Shown here piece by piece: positions 9,172-17,762 of a stretch of 64,000 bases of DNA. The position numbers and the translations under genes are program-made. Positions within the stretch are counted from its first letter, which is position 1, and each line of letters opens with the position of its first letter. This stretch comes from Brachybacterium phenoliresistens (GTDB lineage Bacteria > Actinomycetota > Actinomycetes > Actinomycetales > Dermabacteraceae), in NCBI RefSeq assembly GCF_000576425.1, contig NZ_KK069988.1, positions 353,976 to 417,975 on the forward strand. Direction: 5' to 3'. Under the pieces are notes generated by a model. That model did no database searches. It saw nothing but the letters and a program-made list of their open reading frames with translations, and had not been told where the DNA came from.

Positions 9172-10290
9172 TCAGACGATGAGCGATGCCGCCGCTCGAC
9201 CGGCCAGCGCGCCGTACACGAACGAGGCCGGATCCTCCTCGAGCCCGCGCCCCATCGTGGACAGGCGCACCGGCAGGGCCTGCAGCGCCGCCAGCAGCCC
9301 GTCGTCGGGGACCTCCACCAGCTCGTGGACGAGGCCCCGGCGCGCGGCCTGCTCGATGATGAGCTGCTCGACCTGCGCCGTCACCTGGGCGTGGAAGACC
9401 CAGTCCCCGGCACGGCGCGGCGCGAGCACGGGGAACCGCGCGGGGACCAGGGTCATCCGCCCGTAGGCCGTCGCGCTGTGGTGGGACAGGCCGCGGTGCC
9501 GGGCCCGCTCGTCGGCCTCGGAGACCCGCAGGGCGCCGATCGGCGCCCCGCCCAGGACGCCGGCGGCGTTGAGCACGTCCCCGGCCTGGACGCCGGAGAA
9601 GCCCCAGCCGGTGCCGGTGCCCAGGTTGCCCGGGCCCTGGATGACCACGGCGACATCGGCCTCGAGCACATGCCGGGCCCCCAGCAGCGCCGAGTGCACG
9701 GTCACCGCCTCGAGATCCCCGCCGAAGGCCTGCCCGGCGGTGACGGAAGCCGTGACCAGGCCGCGCTCGCGCAGTGCGGCGAGGGTGCGCGAGTAGGCCG
9801 CCGGCAGCGCCGCGCCGTCGGTCATCACGTAGACGATCCGGGCCGAGGGCGCCTCCGCACGGATCCCCGCGACGATCGGGGCGAGCGAGGAGTGCAGATC
9901 CGCGACCACCACCGGCATGCCCTCGACGTCGCGGGCATGGGAGATCCGGGCATAGTGCGGGCTCGCCGGATCGTCCAGGGCGTCGACCATCGTCTGCATC
10001 GGCGTGTAGCGCAGCTTCATCATGTGGCCGGCGATCTCCGCGGCGTCGGGGGAGTCGTCCCGGCGGGAGACGACGATCGCGTCGCCGCCGGTGCCCAGCC
10101 CGCGCCGCAGCGCGTTGGTGTTCAGGTCGACCGTCTCGCCGACCTGCGGGGTCCCCACCAGCTCGGTGTACGCCAGGGCGCGCAGGGTCTCCGGGGCGCC
10201 ATCGGCCCCCGTCACCTCGACCTGGAGGGAGGCCACTCCGGGCCAGCCCCTCCGATGGGCGATCACACGTCCACTCTCCCAGCGCAGCAT
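9172..10290 (-). CDS. DUF3866 family protein
   Basis: This 372-residue protein starts at ATG 10290 (MLRWESGRVIAHRRGWPG). A GTG 18 bp further upstream is also open, but a TACTCT box exactly 6 nt before the ATG argues for the shorter form. It shows repeated Rossmann-like stretches (VAVVIQGPGNLGTGTGWGFS, IVYVMTDGAALPAAYSRTL). DUF3866 is a conserved actinobacterial family without assigned function, often near pafBC. It is transcribed away from pafBC with 82 bp between the two start codons, suggesting a shared control region. Confidence 0.85.
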   Translation of the reverse strand: MLRWESGRVIAHRRGWPGVASLQVEVTGADGAPETLRALAYTELVGTPQVGETVDLNTNALRRGLGTGGDAIVVSRRDDSPDAAEIAGHMMKLRYTPMQTMVDALDDPASPHYARISHARDVEGMPVVVADLHSSLAPIVAGIRAEAPSARIVYVMTDGAALPAAYSRTLAALRERGLVTASVTAGQAFGGDLEAVTVHSALLGARHVLEADVAVVIQGPGNLGTGTGWGFSGVQAGDVLNAAGVLGGAPIGALRVSEADERARHRGLSHHSATAYGRMTLVPARFPVLAPRRAGDWVFHAQVTAQVEQLIIEQAARRGLVHELVEVPDDGLLAALQALPVRLSTMGRGLEEDPASFVYGALAGRAAASLIV

Positions 10291-10296
10291 GCCGTC

Positions 10297-10302
10297 AGAG
10301 TA
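10297..10302 (-). promoter_or_regulatory. Leaderless -10 box of the DUF3866 gene (TACTCT)
   Basis: Read on the minus strand, TACTCT is followed by 6 nt and then ATG. This fixes the start codon and predicts a leaderless transcript divergent from pafBC. Confidence 0.6.
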
Positions 10303-10360
10303 GGCCACCTCCCTGAGGCCCGGTCTGCAGGTCGCGACGCCCGGCGGCCCTCCGCGTGGC

Positions 10361-10366
10361 TAAGCT
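10361..10366 (+). promoter_or_regulatory. Leaderless -10 box of pafBC (TAAGCT)
   Basis: TAAGCT is followed by exactly 6 nt and GTG 10373. It lies about 60 bp from the divergent DUF3866 -10 box. No strong -35 hexamer is visible. Confidence 0.6.
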
Positions 10367-10372
10367 GAGGCG

Positions 10373-12442
10373 GTGGCCTCTCGCAATGTCGAACGACTGC
10401 TCAACGTCATCATGACCATCGGCTCGCGCCCCCGGCGCGGGATCGACCGCGCGACCCTCTTCGAGGCGATCCCGGAGTACGCGGCCGCCGCGACCCAGGA
10501 CGCCGCGGAGAAGATGTTCGAGCGCGACAAGACCGCGATCCGCGAGCTCGGGCTGCCGCTGCGCACCGAGCGGCACGATCTGTGGGACGAGAACATCGTC
10601 CACTACCGGCTGGACACGGATGCCGGCGGCGACGACCTGCACCTCAGCGAGGGCGAGTACACGGTGCTGCTCGCCGCCAGCCGCGCCTGGGACGATGCGG
10701 CCGCCGGGGGAGCGGCCCGCCGGGTGCGCTCGAAGCTCCTGAGCCAGGGCCTGGACGCCGACACGGACCTGCTGCGGCGCACGCCCCGCGGCTCCGTCGA
10801 GTCCCTGCCCGTGCTCACCCCGCTGCTGGAGGCGGTCAGCACCGGCAGCCGCGTCTCCTTCGCGTACCGCTCCGCCCGCGGGGAGCGCACCGATCGCACG
10901 GTCGAGCCGTGGGTCGTCGGCGTGCACGAGGGGCACTGGTACGTGCTGGGCCACGACCTGGCCCGCGAGGGGACCCGCGTGTTCAAGGCCTCGCGCATCG
11001 AGTCGTTCCCGCGGATCGGCGGGCCGATCAGCCATCCCCGCGAGGAGGGGATGACCCTGGAGACGGCGCTGGCCGGCATGACCGCGCACGAGGACCGGGC
11101 TCGAGCCCGCCTGCGGATCGAGCCGTACAAGGCGCTGGCCCTGCGCGATGCCGCCGGCGCCTCGCTGCGGGCCCGCGAGGTCGAGCTGCCGGCCATGCCG
11201 CGCTCCGCGGCGCTGCGGCAGGTGCGCGCCAACGCCCGCTGGATCACCCTGGTCGACCCTCCTGCCTGGCGGGACGCGCTGGCCTCCGCCTATGCGGAGA
11301 TCGCCCGGCTGCACACCGGGCAGGCCGACCTCGCGAGGATCGAGGACGCGCCCGTGCGCAGGCCCGCCGCGATCCGTCGCTCCACCAGCGGCGCCGACCA
11401 CCTCTCGCGCCTGGTCAGCCTCGCCTCCTACGTGCTCTCGCGCGGGGAGGTCGAGGTCTCCCAGCTCGCGGAGGATTTCGGCATCTCGCAGAAGGAGCTC
11501 ATCGCCGACCTGCAGATCCTGTTCGTCTGCGGAGACTTCGCGACCGGCTGGGAGCAGGACCTCATCGAGGTCACCTGGGAGGACGGCTTCGTGCGGGTCC
11601 GCAACGCCGACGCCCTGCGTCGCGCGCTCAGCCTCACCGCCGCGGAGGCCACGGCCCTGCTGGCCGGGCTCGCGGCCCTCGAACCGGTCGCCGGGGAGGA
11701 GGCGGAGCTGGTCGCCTCGGCCCGCGCCAAGCTCCTCGCGCGACTGGGCACCGCGGCCCCGGGGGAGGACGAGGCGGAGCCGCCGACCGATGCCGCCGCG
11801 TCCCCCGTCACGGATCCGGCGGCCGACGGCGCCTCCGACGGCGCCCCGAAGGTCGAGCTCTCCCGCAGCGAGCAGATCCTCGACGCGCTGCACCGGGCGA
11901 TCCGGGAGGACCGCCCGGTCGTCATCCGCTACTCGCCGCCGGATCGTTCGGGAACCTCCGTCCGCAGCGTCGCGCCGCGGCAGGTGGAGTCCTCCGCCGG
12001 GCGCTCGTACCTCAGGGCGGACTGCGCCCTCGCGCAGGACGAGCGGCTGTTCCGCCTGGACCGGATCGCCGAGATCCTGCCGGAGGGGACGCCCCAGCAT
12101 CGGGACGACGGCGCCGCCGCCGACGCGGATCCCGGCCCCGGGAGCCGGCCCGGATCCGAGGCCCGGGGCAGCGGCGGGCGCCTCGAGGAGGACGCCTGGG
12201 TGCGGCTGGAGGGACCGGCCATGTGGATCGCCGAGGCGTTCGCGGCCGCCGAGCTGCGCGATGCCCCGGGCGGCGGGACCCTCGCCCGTCTCGCGACGCC
12301 GGTGCTGGGCGCTCTCGTGGACGCGGTGATGGAGGCGGCCGGCGCCGCCGAGGTGCTCGCCCCGGCATCGCTGAGAGACCTGATCGTGACCACAGCCGAG
12401 CAGGCCGGTGCGCGTCACACCGGCGTCGAGGCGATAGGCTGA
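10373..12442 (+). CDS. pafBC: Fused PafB-PafC WYL-domain DNA-damage regulator
   Basis: This 689-residue protein contains two complete WYL-regulator units in tandem. The PafB-like half (residues 1 to about 320) begins with the winged helix NVERLLNVIMTIGSRPR and has a WYL segment RTVEPWVVGVHEGHWYVLGH. The PafC-like half begins near residue 343 (DHLSRLVSLASYVLSRGEV) and has its own WYL region with an Ala/Asp-rich insert at about residues 465-495. PafB and PafC together activate the LexA-independent DNA-damage response in mycobacteria; natural fusions are known in Arthrobacter. The gene leads into tatA-tatC-helY, the usual neighbourhood. Its leaderless GTG start is set by TAAGCT. Confidence 0.93.
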   Translation: MASRNVERLLNVIMTIGSRPRRGIDRATLFEAIPEYAAAATQDAAEKMFERDKTAIRELGLPLRTERHDLWDENIVHYRLDTDAGGDDLHLSEGEYTVLLAASRAWDDAAAGGAARRVRSKLLSQGLDADTDLLRRTPRGSVESLPVLTPLLEAVSTGSRVSFAYRSARGERTDRTVEPWVVGVHEGHWYVLGHDLAREGTRVFKASRIESFPRIGGPISHPREEGMTLETALAGMTAHEDRARARLRIEPYKALALRDAAGASLRAREVELPAMPRSAALRQVRANARWITLVDPPAWRDALASAYAEIARLHTGQADLARIEDAPVRRPAAIRRSTSGADHLSRLVSLASYVLSRGEVEVSQLAEDFGISQKELIADLQILFVCGDFATGWEQDLIEVTWEDGFVRVRNADALRRALSLTAAEATALLAGLAALEPVAGEEAELVASARAKLLARLGTAAPGEDEAEPPTDAAASPVTDPAADGASDGAPKVELSRSEQILDALHRAIREDRPVVIRYSPPDRSGTSVRSVAPRQVESSAGRSYLRADCALAQDERLFRLDRIAEILPEGTPQHRDDGAAADADPGPGSRPGSEARGSGGRLEEDAWVRLEGPAMWIAEAFAAAELRDAPGGGTLARLATPVLGALVDAVMEAAGAAEVLAPASLRDLIVTTAEQAGARHTGVEAIG

Positions 12443-12570
12443 TCCCCGCCTCCCGCGCCCGGGCGGGCGCGGCACCGGTGTCCGCATCGCGTGCCGTCGG
12501 CCGCCTTCCAGGTCGCTGTGGGACCATGCTGAGGCCGTGACTTCCCGGCCCTGTCGAAAGGACCATCTCC

Positions 12571-12873
12571 ATGGGTGCACTCAAGCCCTGGCACATCGTC
12601 GTTCTCGTGCTTCTCGTGCTGCTGCTGTTCGGCGCGGGCAAGCTCCCGAGCCTCGCGCGCAACCTGGGCAAGTCCATGCGCATCTTCAAGACGGAGGTCG
12701 AGGAGCTGCGAGGGGACGACAAGCCGGACGAGGACGATGAGGACGATCGTCCCCGTCGCCGCGTCGAGGACCGCGACACCCGCCCGGCGCGCGAGTTCGA
12801 TCCCCGCGAGGAGCCCCGCGCCGAGGGCCAGCCCGTCGATCCCCGGCGCGACGACGACTACCGTCGCGACTGA
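12571..12873 (+). CDS. tatA: Sec-independent translocase TatA
   Basis: This is a 100-residue TatA. A single membrane helix (IVVLVLLVLLLFGAGKLPSL, residues 9-28) is followed by the amphipathic helix ARNLGKSMRIFKTEVEEL and a highly charged Asp/Arg/Glu tail. The FGAGKLP hinge is the family signature. It forms the pore-like component of the Tat system that exports folded proteins. It starts at ATG 12571 after GAAAGGACC. A strong hairpin separates it from tatC. Confidence 0.95.
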   Translation: MGALKPWHIVVLVLLVLLLFGAGKLPSLARNLGKSMRIFKTEVEELRGDDKPDEDDEDDRPRRRVEDRDTRPAREFDPREEPRAEGQPVDPRRDDDYRRD

Positions 12874-12900
12874 GCCCTCCGGGCACATCATCTGACCTTG

Positions 12901-12930
12901 AGAGGTCCGGGTGCAGTCGCCCGGACCTCT
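12901..12930 (+). terminator. Perfect hairpin between tatA and tatC
   Basis: The arms AGAGGTCCGG and CCGGACCTCT are exact inverted repeats around a 10-nt spacer that can itself pair, giving a 13-bp stem with a CAGT loop. No T-tract follows. It could be an attenuator or an mRNA-stability element that lowers tatC relative to tatA. Confidence 0.7.
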
Positions 12931-12952
12931 CGCGGACGAAGGAAGACCGCAC

Positions 12953-13864
12953 GTGGCGAGCTCATCGCAACCGAAGGACTCGGCGAAGACCAAGCGCCGG
13001 AAGAGGGACCCCGAGGGCCGCATGGCGCTCGGGGAGCATCTGGCTGAGCTCCGCAACCGGCTGATGTGGTGCGCGGGCACCGTGCTCGTCATGTCCATCG
13101 TCGGCTGGTTCCTCTATGAGTGGGTTCTCGGTCACCTCCAGGCGCCGATCCAGCTCGCGAAAGAGGAGTACGGCCTCGAGAACCTCTCGGTCAACTTCAA
13201 GTCTGCCGGGGCGCCGCTGAACGTCAAGCTCCAGATCTCGGCATACATCGGGCTCATCCTGTCCGCTCCCATGTTCCTCTACCAGGTGTGGTCGTTCGTC
13301 ATGCCCGGGCTCCACAAGAACGAGCGTCGGTACGCGCTGGGCTTCTTCGGAGCCGCCATCCCCCTGTTCTTCGTCGGAACCGCTGCCGGCTACTGGGTGA
13401 TGCTCAAGGCCGTCCCCATTCTTCTGTCGTTCACTCCGGCAGAGGCCTCGAACGTCATCGATTTCGCCGATTATCTGCGACTGTGGATCAAGACGATGCT
13501 GGCCTTCGGCATCGCCTTCCTGATGCCCGTCGTGCTCGTTCTGCTCAACTTCCTGGGCATTCTGCCGGGCAAGACCATGCTCAAGGCATGGCGCTGGGTC
13601 ACCTTCCTGTGCTTCTGCTTCACCGCCGTCATGGTCCCCACCCCGGATCCCTTCACCATGATCTTCATGGCGCTGCCGATGGTCGGCCTGTACTTCGCCG
13701 CGGTGCTCATCGGCATCATCCGCGACAAGCGGAGGAAGGAGACCGAGGACGACGGCCTCGCCGACGACGAGGCGAGCGTCATCGACGACGCCCCCGAGGA
13801 CGTCGACGGTCCCTCGTCGCTCGACGACGACGAGGACGCACCGCGCCGCACGAGGCGTTCGTGA
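12953..13864 (+). CDS. tatC: Sec-independent translocase TatC
   Basis: This 303-residue protein has six membrane segments. Signature regions are MALGEHLAELRNRLMW near residue 23, FLYQVWSFVMPGLHKNERRY and FGIAFLMPVVLVLLNFLGIL. TatC is the receptor for twin-arginine signal peptides. The carboxy tail is acidic (EDDGLADDEAS onward). The start GTG 12953 follows GAAGGAAG and gives the conserved length; an upstream in-frame codon falls inside the hairpin. Codon use is visibly less GC-biased at third positions than in neighbours (many ATT, TCT, GTT), partly because of its membrane composition. The stop overlaps the next gene by 4 bp. Confidence 0.95.
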   Translation: MASSSQPKDSAKTKRRKRDPEGRMALGEHLAELRNRLMWCAGTVLVMSIVGWFLYEWVLGHLQAPIQLAKEEYGLENLSVNFKSAGAPLNVKLQISAYIGLILSAPMFLYQVWSFVMPGLHKNERRYALGFFGAAIPLFFVGTAAGYWVMLKAVPILLSFTPAEASNVIDFADYLRLWIKTMLAFGIAFLMPVVLVLLNFLGILPGKTMLKAWRWVTFLCFCFTAVMVPTPDPFTMIFMALPMVGLYFAAVLIGIIRDKRRKETEDDGLADDEASVIDDAPEDVDGPSSLDDDEDAPRRTRRS

Positions 13865-14805
13865 GCCGACTACGCGTGGGGCTGCTGTCGAACCCGACGG
13901 CGGCCCGGGGGGCGGCGCACCGGACGGGGCGCCAGGTCGCGCACCTGCTGCGCCTGGCCGGTCTGTCCGTGGTGGACGTCTCCGGCCCCAGCGCCCGCGT
14001 CGCACGGGCCCGTGCCGAGGAGGTCATCGACACCCTCACCGCCCTCGTCGTCGTCGGCGGTGACGGCACGGTATCCCTGGGCGCCTCCCTGGTGGCCCAC
14101 ACCCCGGTGCGCCTGGGCGTCGTCCCCGCCGGCAGCGGCAACGACTTCGCCCGCGCCCTGGAGCTGCCCGTCGGCTCCCCGGAGGAGTCCGTGCGCCTGC
14201 TGCTGCATGCGCTGTCCCGGCCCGTCACCGCGATCGACGCGATGGAGGTCAGCAGCAGCCAGAACCTGCCCTCGCACCGCTCCCTGGCGCTCGGGAACGT
14301 CTCCCTCGGCTTCGACGCCCTGGTCAACGCCCGCGCCAACAGCGCCGGGCGGGGCCTCGGGTCGCGGTACTCCGTCGCCCTGCTGCGCGAGCTGCCCGCC
14401 TTCTCCCCGCTGCCGTACTGGGTGGAGGTCGACGGCGAGGAGCGCTACGAGGTCGACGCCACGCTGCTGACGGTCGCCAACACCGGAGTCTTCGGCGGGG
14501 GCATCCGCTTCGTCCCGGACAGCATCGTCGACGACGGCCTGCTGGAGCTGGCGACCGTGGCCGGCGCCGGTCGCCGCGACCTGCTGCGCATGATGCCGCG
14601 CCTGCACCGGGGCACCCACGTCTGCCATCCCGCCTTCTCCACCCGGCGGGTGCGGGAGGTGACCGTCGGCCTGCGCCACGGGCGCGACGTGCGCGCCTAC
14701 GCCGACGGCGAGGCGCGCGGCCTGCTGCCGGTGACCGTCCGCATCGCTCCGGGGGCCGTGCGGATCCTGGCCGATCTCGACCGACTGCGAGGAGAACCGG
14801 CGTGA
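13861..14805 (+). CDS. Diacylglycerol kinase-like lipid kinase
   Basis: This 314-residue protein of the DagK catalytic family starts at GTG 13861, overlapping the tatC stop. The nucleotide-binding motif ALVVVGGDGTVSLGA lies at about residues 61-75, followed by LGVVPAGSGNDFARALELP. The carboxy half has the FGGGIRFVPDS and DGLLELATV elements of the family. Members phosphorylate diacylglycerol or related lipids; the exact substrate cannot be deduced. It is translationally coupled on both sides, to tatC and helY. Confidence 0.9.
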   Translation: MSRLRVGLLSNPTAARGAAHRTGRQVAHLLRLAGLSVVDVSGPSARVARARAEEVIDTLTALVVVGGDGTVSLGASLVAHTPVRLGVVPAGSGNDFARALELPVGSPEESVRLLLHALSRPVTAIDAMEVSSSQNLPSHRSLALGNVSLGFDALVNARANSAGRGLGSRYSVALLRELPAFSPLPYWVEVDGEERYEVDATLLTVANTGVFGGGIRFVPDSIVDDGLLELATVAGAGRRDLLRMMPRLHRGTHVCHPAFSTRRVREVTVGLRHGRDVRAYADGEARGLLPVTVRIAPGAVRILADLDRLRGEPA

Positions 14806-17762
14806 GCTCCCCCTCCGAGCGCTATGCCCAGTTCGATGCGGAGCGCCGCCGCAGCCGCACCCCTCTGGGCAGCTTCCAGGCGCGCTATCCCTTCGACCTG
14901 GACCCCTTCCAGATCCGCGGCTGCGAGGCCCTGCAGGAGGGCGAGTCCGTGCTGGTGGCCGCGCCCACCGGCGCCGGCAAGACGGTCGTGGGCGAGTTCG
15001 CGGTGCACCTGGCCCTGGAGACGGGGCGCAAGGTCTTCTACACCGCCCCCATCAAGGCCCTGTCCAACCAGAAGCACGAGGAGCTCTCGGCGTGGCTGGG
15101 CCACGACCGGGTGGGACTGCTCACCGGGGATACCTCCGTGCGGCCCGATGCCGATGTGGTCGTCATGACCACCGAGGTCCTGCGCAACATGCTGTACGCC
15201 GGCTCGTCCCTCCTGGACGGGCTGGGCTTCGTCGTGATGGACGAGGTGCACTACCTCGCCGACCGCCTGCGCGGCCCGGTCTGGGAGGAGGTGATCATCC
15301 ACCTCGACGAGAGCGTGCGCCTGGTCGCGCTGTCCGCGACCGTCTCCAACGCGGAGGAGTTCGGCGCCTGGATCGACGAGGTCCGCGGGACCGTGCGCGT
15401 GATCGTCTCCGAGACCCGTCCCGTGCCGCTGTGGCAGCACGTCATCGCCGGGGACGATCTGCTGGACCTCTTCGTCGACGACTCCGGCAGCCCCGTGGTC
15501 TCGCACGGTCCGGGCGCCGCCCGGGAGCGCACCGTCAACCCGGCGCTTGCGCAGACCGGAAGCACGAGCACCTCCCGGATCCGCGACGAGGACGAGGGCC
15601 GGGGCGGTCGCGGCGGACGCGGCCGGCACGGCGGGCGCGGCCGAGGGCGCGGTCACGGCACCCAGGGGCGCCACCGGCTGCGCGGCTCCCGCAGCGGCCC
15701 GCCCGATCACCGGGGCGGCTCCGATCGCCGGCCCGACCCGGGCGAGCACGGGGCCGGTCGCGGTCCTCGCCTGGGCTCGCGGCCGATGCGCCGCCCCGAC
15801 GTCGTCGCCCTCCTGGACCAGCACGCCCTGCTCCCCGGCATCTTCTTCATCTTCTCGCGCGCCGGCTGCGACGCCGCCGTCCGGCAGTGCGCCCAGGCGC
15901 ACCTGACGCTCACGACCCCGGAGGAGCAGCGCCGCATCCGCGCGGTGCTCGCCGAGCGCCTCGCGGTCATCGGCCACGAGGACGAGCAGATCCTGGACCT
16001 GCCGGCCTTCCGACGCGCCGCGATCAACGGCGTCGCCTCCCACCACGCGGGGATGCTCCCGCTGCTCAAGGTCCTCGTCGAGGAGCTGTTCTCCCAGGGG
16101 CTGATCAAGGCCGTGTTCGCCACCGAGACCCTGGCGCTGGGCATCAACATGCCGGCCCGCTCGGTGGTCCTCGAGAAGCTCGTGAAGTTCAACGGCACCG
16201 AGCACGCCGACCTGACCCCGGGGGAGTACACGCAGCTGACCGGCCGTGCGGGCCGCCGCGGCATCGACACCGAGGGCCATGCCGTGGTCGTGGCCGGACC
16301 GCGCTTCGACGCGGACGCGGTCGCCTCCCTCGCCTCGCGCCGCACCTACCCGCTGCGCTCCGCGTTCCGGCCCACCCCCAACATGGCGGTGAACCTGCTG
16401 GACCGCTTCGACCTGCAGCGGGCACGGGAGACGCTCGAGATGAGCTTCGCCCAGTTCCAGGCGGACCGCTCCGTGGTGGGGCTGGCCCGCAAGGCCCGCG
16501 AGACCGAGGACACCGTCCGCTCCTACCGCGAGGCCCTGCACTGCGAGCGCGGGGACGTGCTGGAGTACGTGCAGCTGACCGAGCAGATCGCCGCCCGCGA
16601 GAAGGCTCTCGCCCAGCAGCGCTCCGCCGCCGACCGCGACCGCACCCGCTCCACCCTGCGCTCCCTGCGGCGCGGGGACGTGGTCGCCATGCCCGGCGGG
16701 AAGCGCAACGGGTACGGCGTGGTGCTGGACGTGGACCGGCAGGTGCTCGAGGGCATCCGCGTCGAGGTGCTGACCCCCGACGCCCGGGTGCGGGCCGTGC
16801 ATCCCGGCGACCTGCCCTCGGCCCCGGCCGTCATCGACTCCCTGAAGCTGCCGCGGCCCGAGCGGCTGGGCAGCGCCAAGGTGCGCCGTGACACCGCCAG
16901 CGCCCTGCGCCAGCTGCTGTCCGGGCACGATCCCGACCCCCGCCGCGAGGTCCGCTCCCGCGCCCCGCGCACCCCGTCGACCGCCGCCCAGGACGATGCC
17001 CTGCTGCGGCTGCGCGAGCAGCTGCGCGAGCATCCCTGCCATGACTGCCCGGAGATCGAGGCGCATCTGCGCTGGGCCGGTCGCTGGCGCAAGGCCTCCG
17101 CCCAGCTCGAGCGGGACGAGCGCCGCATCCAGGGGCGCACCTCGTCCCTCGCCCGGCAGTTCGACCACCTCGTGGATCTCCTCCTCGAGCTCGGCTATCT
17201 CGAGCTGATCGAGGACCCGGAGCCGGACCCGGCGGGCGCCGCGGACCGGCAGGCCTCGCCGGTGCCGACGCCGCGAGGGCTGCGGCTGCGCCACCTGTTC
17301 AGCGACCGCGACCTGCTCATCGCCGAATGCCTCGACCAGGGCGCCTGGGCGGATCTCGATCCCGCGGAGCTGGCCGCGATCGTCTCCGCCGCGGTCCACG
17401 ACTCCCGGCGCGACGACGCCGGGTCCCCGGAGCTGCCGGCCTCGAGCCGTTTCGCGCACGTCCTGGCCCGGACCGAGGCGATCGGCGACCGGTTGCGGGC
17501 GGCCCAGGCCCGCCACGACGTCGACCTCACCACTCCGCCCGATGCCGCAGCCAGCGCGATCGTGCACCGCTGGGCGCAGGGCCGGCACTTCGCGGCCGCC
17601 ATCGCCGACTCCGGGATGACCGCCGGGGACTTCGTGCGGCACTGCCGTCAGGTCGTCGACATGCTCGAGCAGCTCGCCGCCGTCGACGGCGTCGCGGCGA
17701 CGGCCCGCGAGTCGGTGCGGGCGGTGCGCCGCGGCCTGGTCGCCCAGGAGTTCGACAGATGA
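14802..17762 (+). CDS. helY: Ski2-like DEAD/DEVH helicase HelY
   Basis: This 986-residue superfamily 2 RNA helicase resembles eukaryotic Ski2/Mtr4. Motifs seen are Walker A VAAPTGAGKTVVGEF at about residue 52, DEVH in VVMDEVHYLADR at about residue 146, SAT in LVALSATVSN, ALGINMPARSVV, and motif VI QLTGRAGRRGIDTEG. A Gly/Arg-rich disordered insertion at roughly residues 262-330 separates the two RecA-like domains. The carboxy third contains the rRNA-processing arch/DSHCT-like region. It starts at GTG 14802, overlapping the kinase stop, in the conserved pafBC-tatAC-helY order. It probably acts in RNA turnover or folding (inference from family). Confidence 0.94.
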   Translation: MSSPSERYAQFDAERRRSRTPLGSFQARYPFDLDPFQIRGCEALQEGESVLVAAPTGAGKTVVGEFAVHLALETGRKVFYTAPIKALSNQKHEELSAWLGHDRVGLLTGDTSVRPDADVVVMTTEVLRNMLYAGSSLLDGLGFVVMDEVHYLADRLRGPVWEEVIIHLDESVRLVALSATVSNAEEFGAWIDEVRGTVRVIVSETRPVPLWQHVIAGDDLLDLFVDDSGSPVVSHGPGAARERTVNPALAQTGSTSTSRIRDEDEGRGGRGGRGRHGGRGRGRGHGTQGRHRLRGSRSGPPDHRGGSDRRPDPGEHGAGRGPRLGSRPMRRPDVVALLDQHALLPGIFFIFSRAGCDAAVRQCAQAHLTLTTPEEQRRIRAVLAERLAVIGHEDEQILDLPAFRRAAINGVASHHAGMLPLLKVLVEELFSQGLIKAVFATETLALGINMPARSVVLEKLVKFNGTEHADLTPGEYTQLTGRAGRRGIDTEGHAVVVAGPRFDADAVASLASRRTYPLRSAFRPTPNMAVNLLDRFDLQRARETLEMSFAQFQADRSVVGLARKARETEDTVRSYREALHCERGDVLEYVQLTEQIAAREKALAQQRSAADRDRTRSTLRSLRRGDVVAMPGGKRNGYGVVLDVDRQVLEGIRVEVLTPDARVRAVHPGDLPSAPAVIDSLKLPRPERLGSAKVRRDTASALRQLLSGHDPDPRREVRSRAPRTPSTAAQDDALLRLREQLREHPCHDCPEIEAHLRWAGRWRKASAQLERDERRIQGRTSSLARQFDHLVDLLLELGYLELIEDPEPDPAGAADRQASPVPTPRGLRLRHLFSDRDLLIAECLDQGAWADLDPAELAAIVSAAVHDSRRDDAGSPELPASSRFAHVLARTEAIGDRLRAAQARHDVDLTTPPDAAASAIVHRWAQGRHFAAAIADSGMTAGDFVRHCRQVVDMLEQLAAVDGVAATARESVRAVRRGLVAQEFDR

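Noticed and set aside
12435-12440. TAGGCT -10-like box at the end of pafBC
   Set aside because: No start codon lies 6-7 nt downstream. It could only serve tatA with a leader of about 120 nt, which I cannot support.
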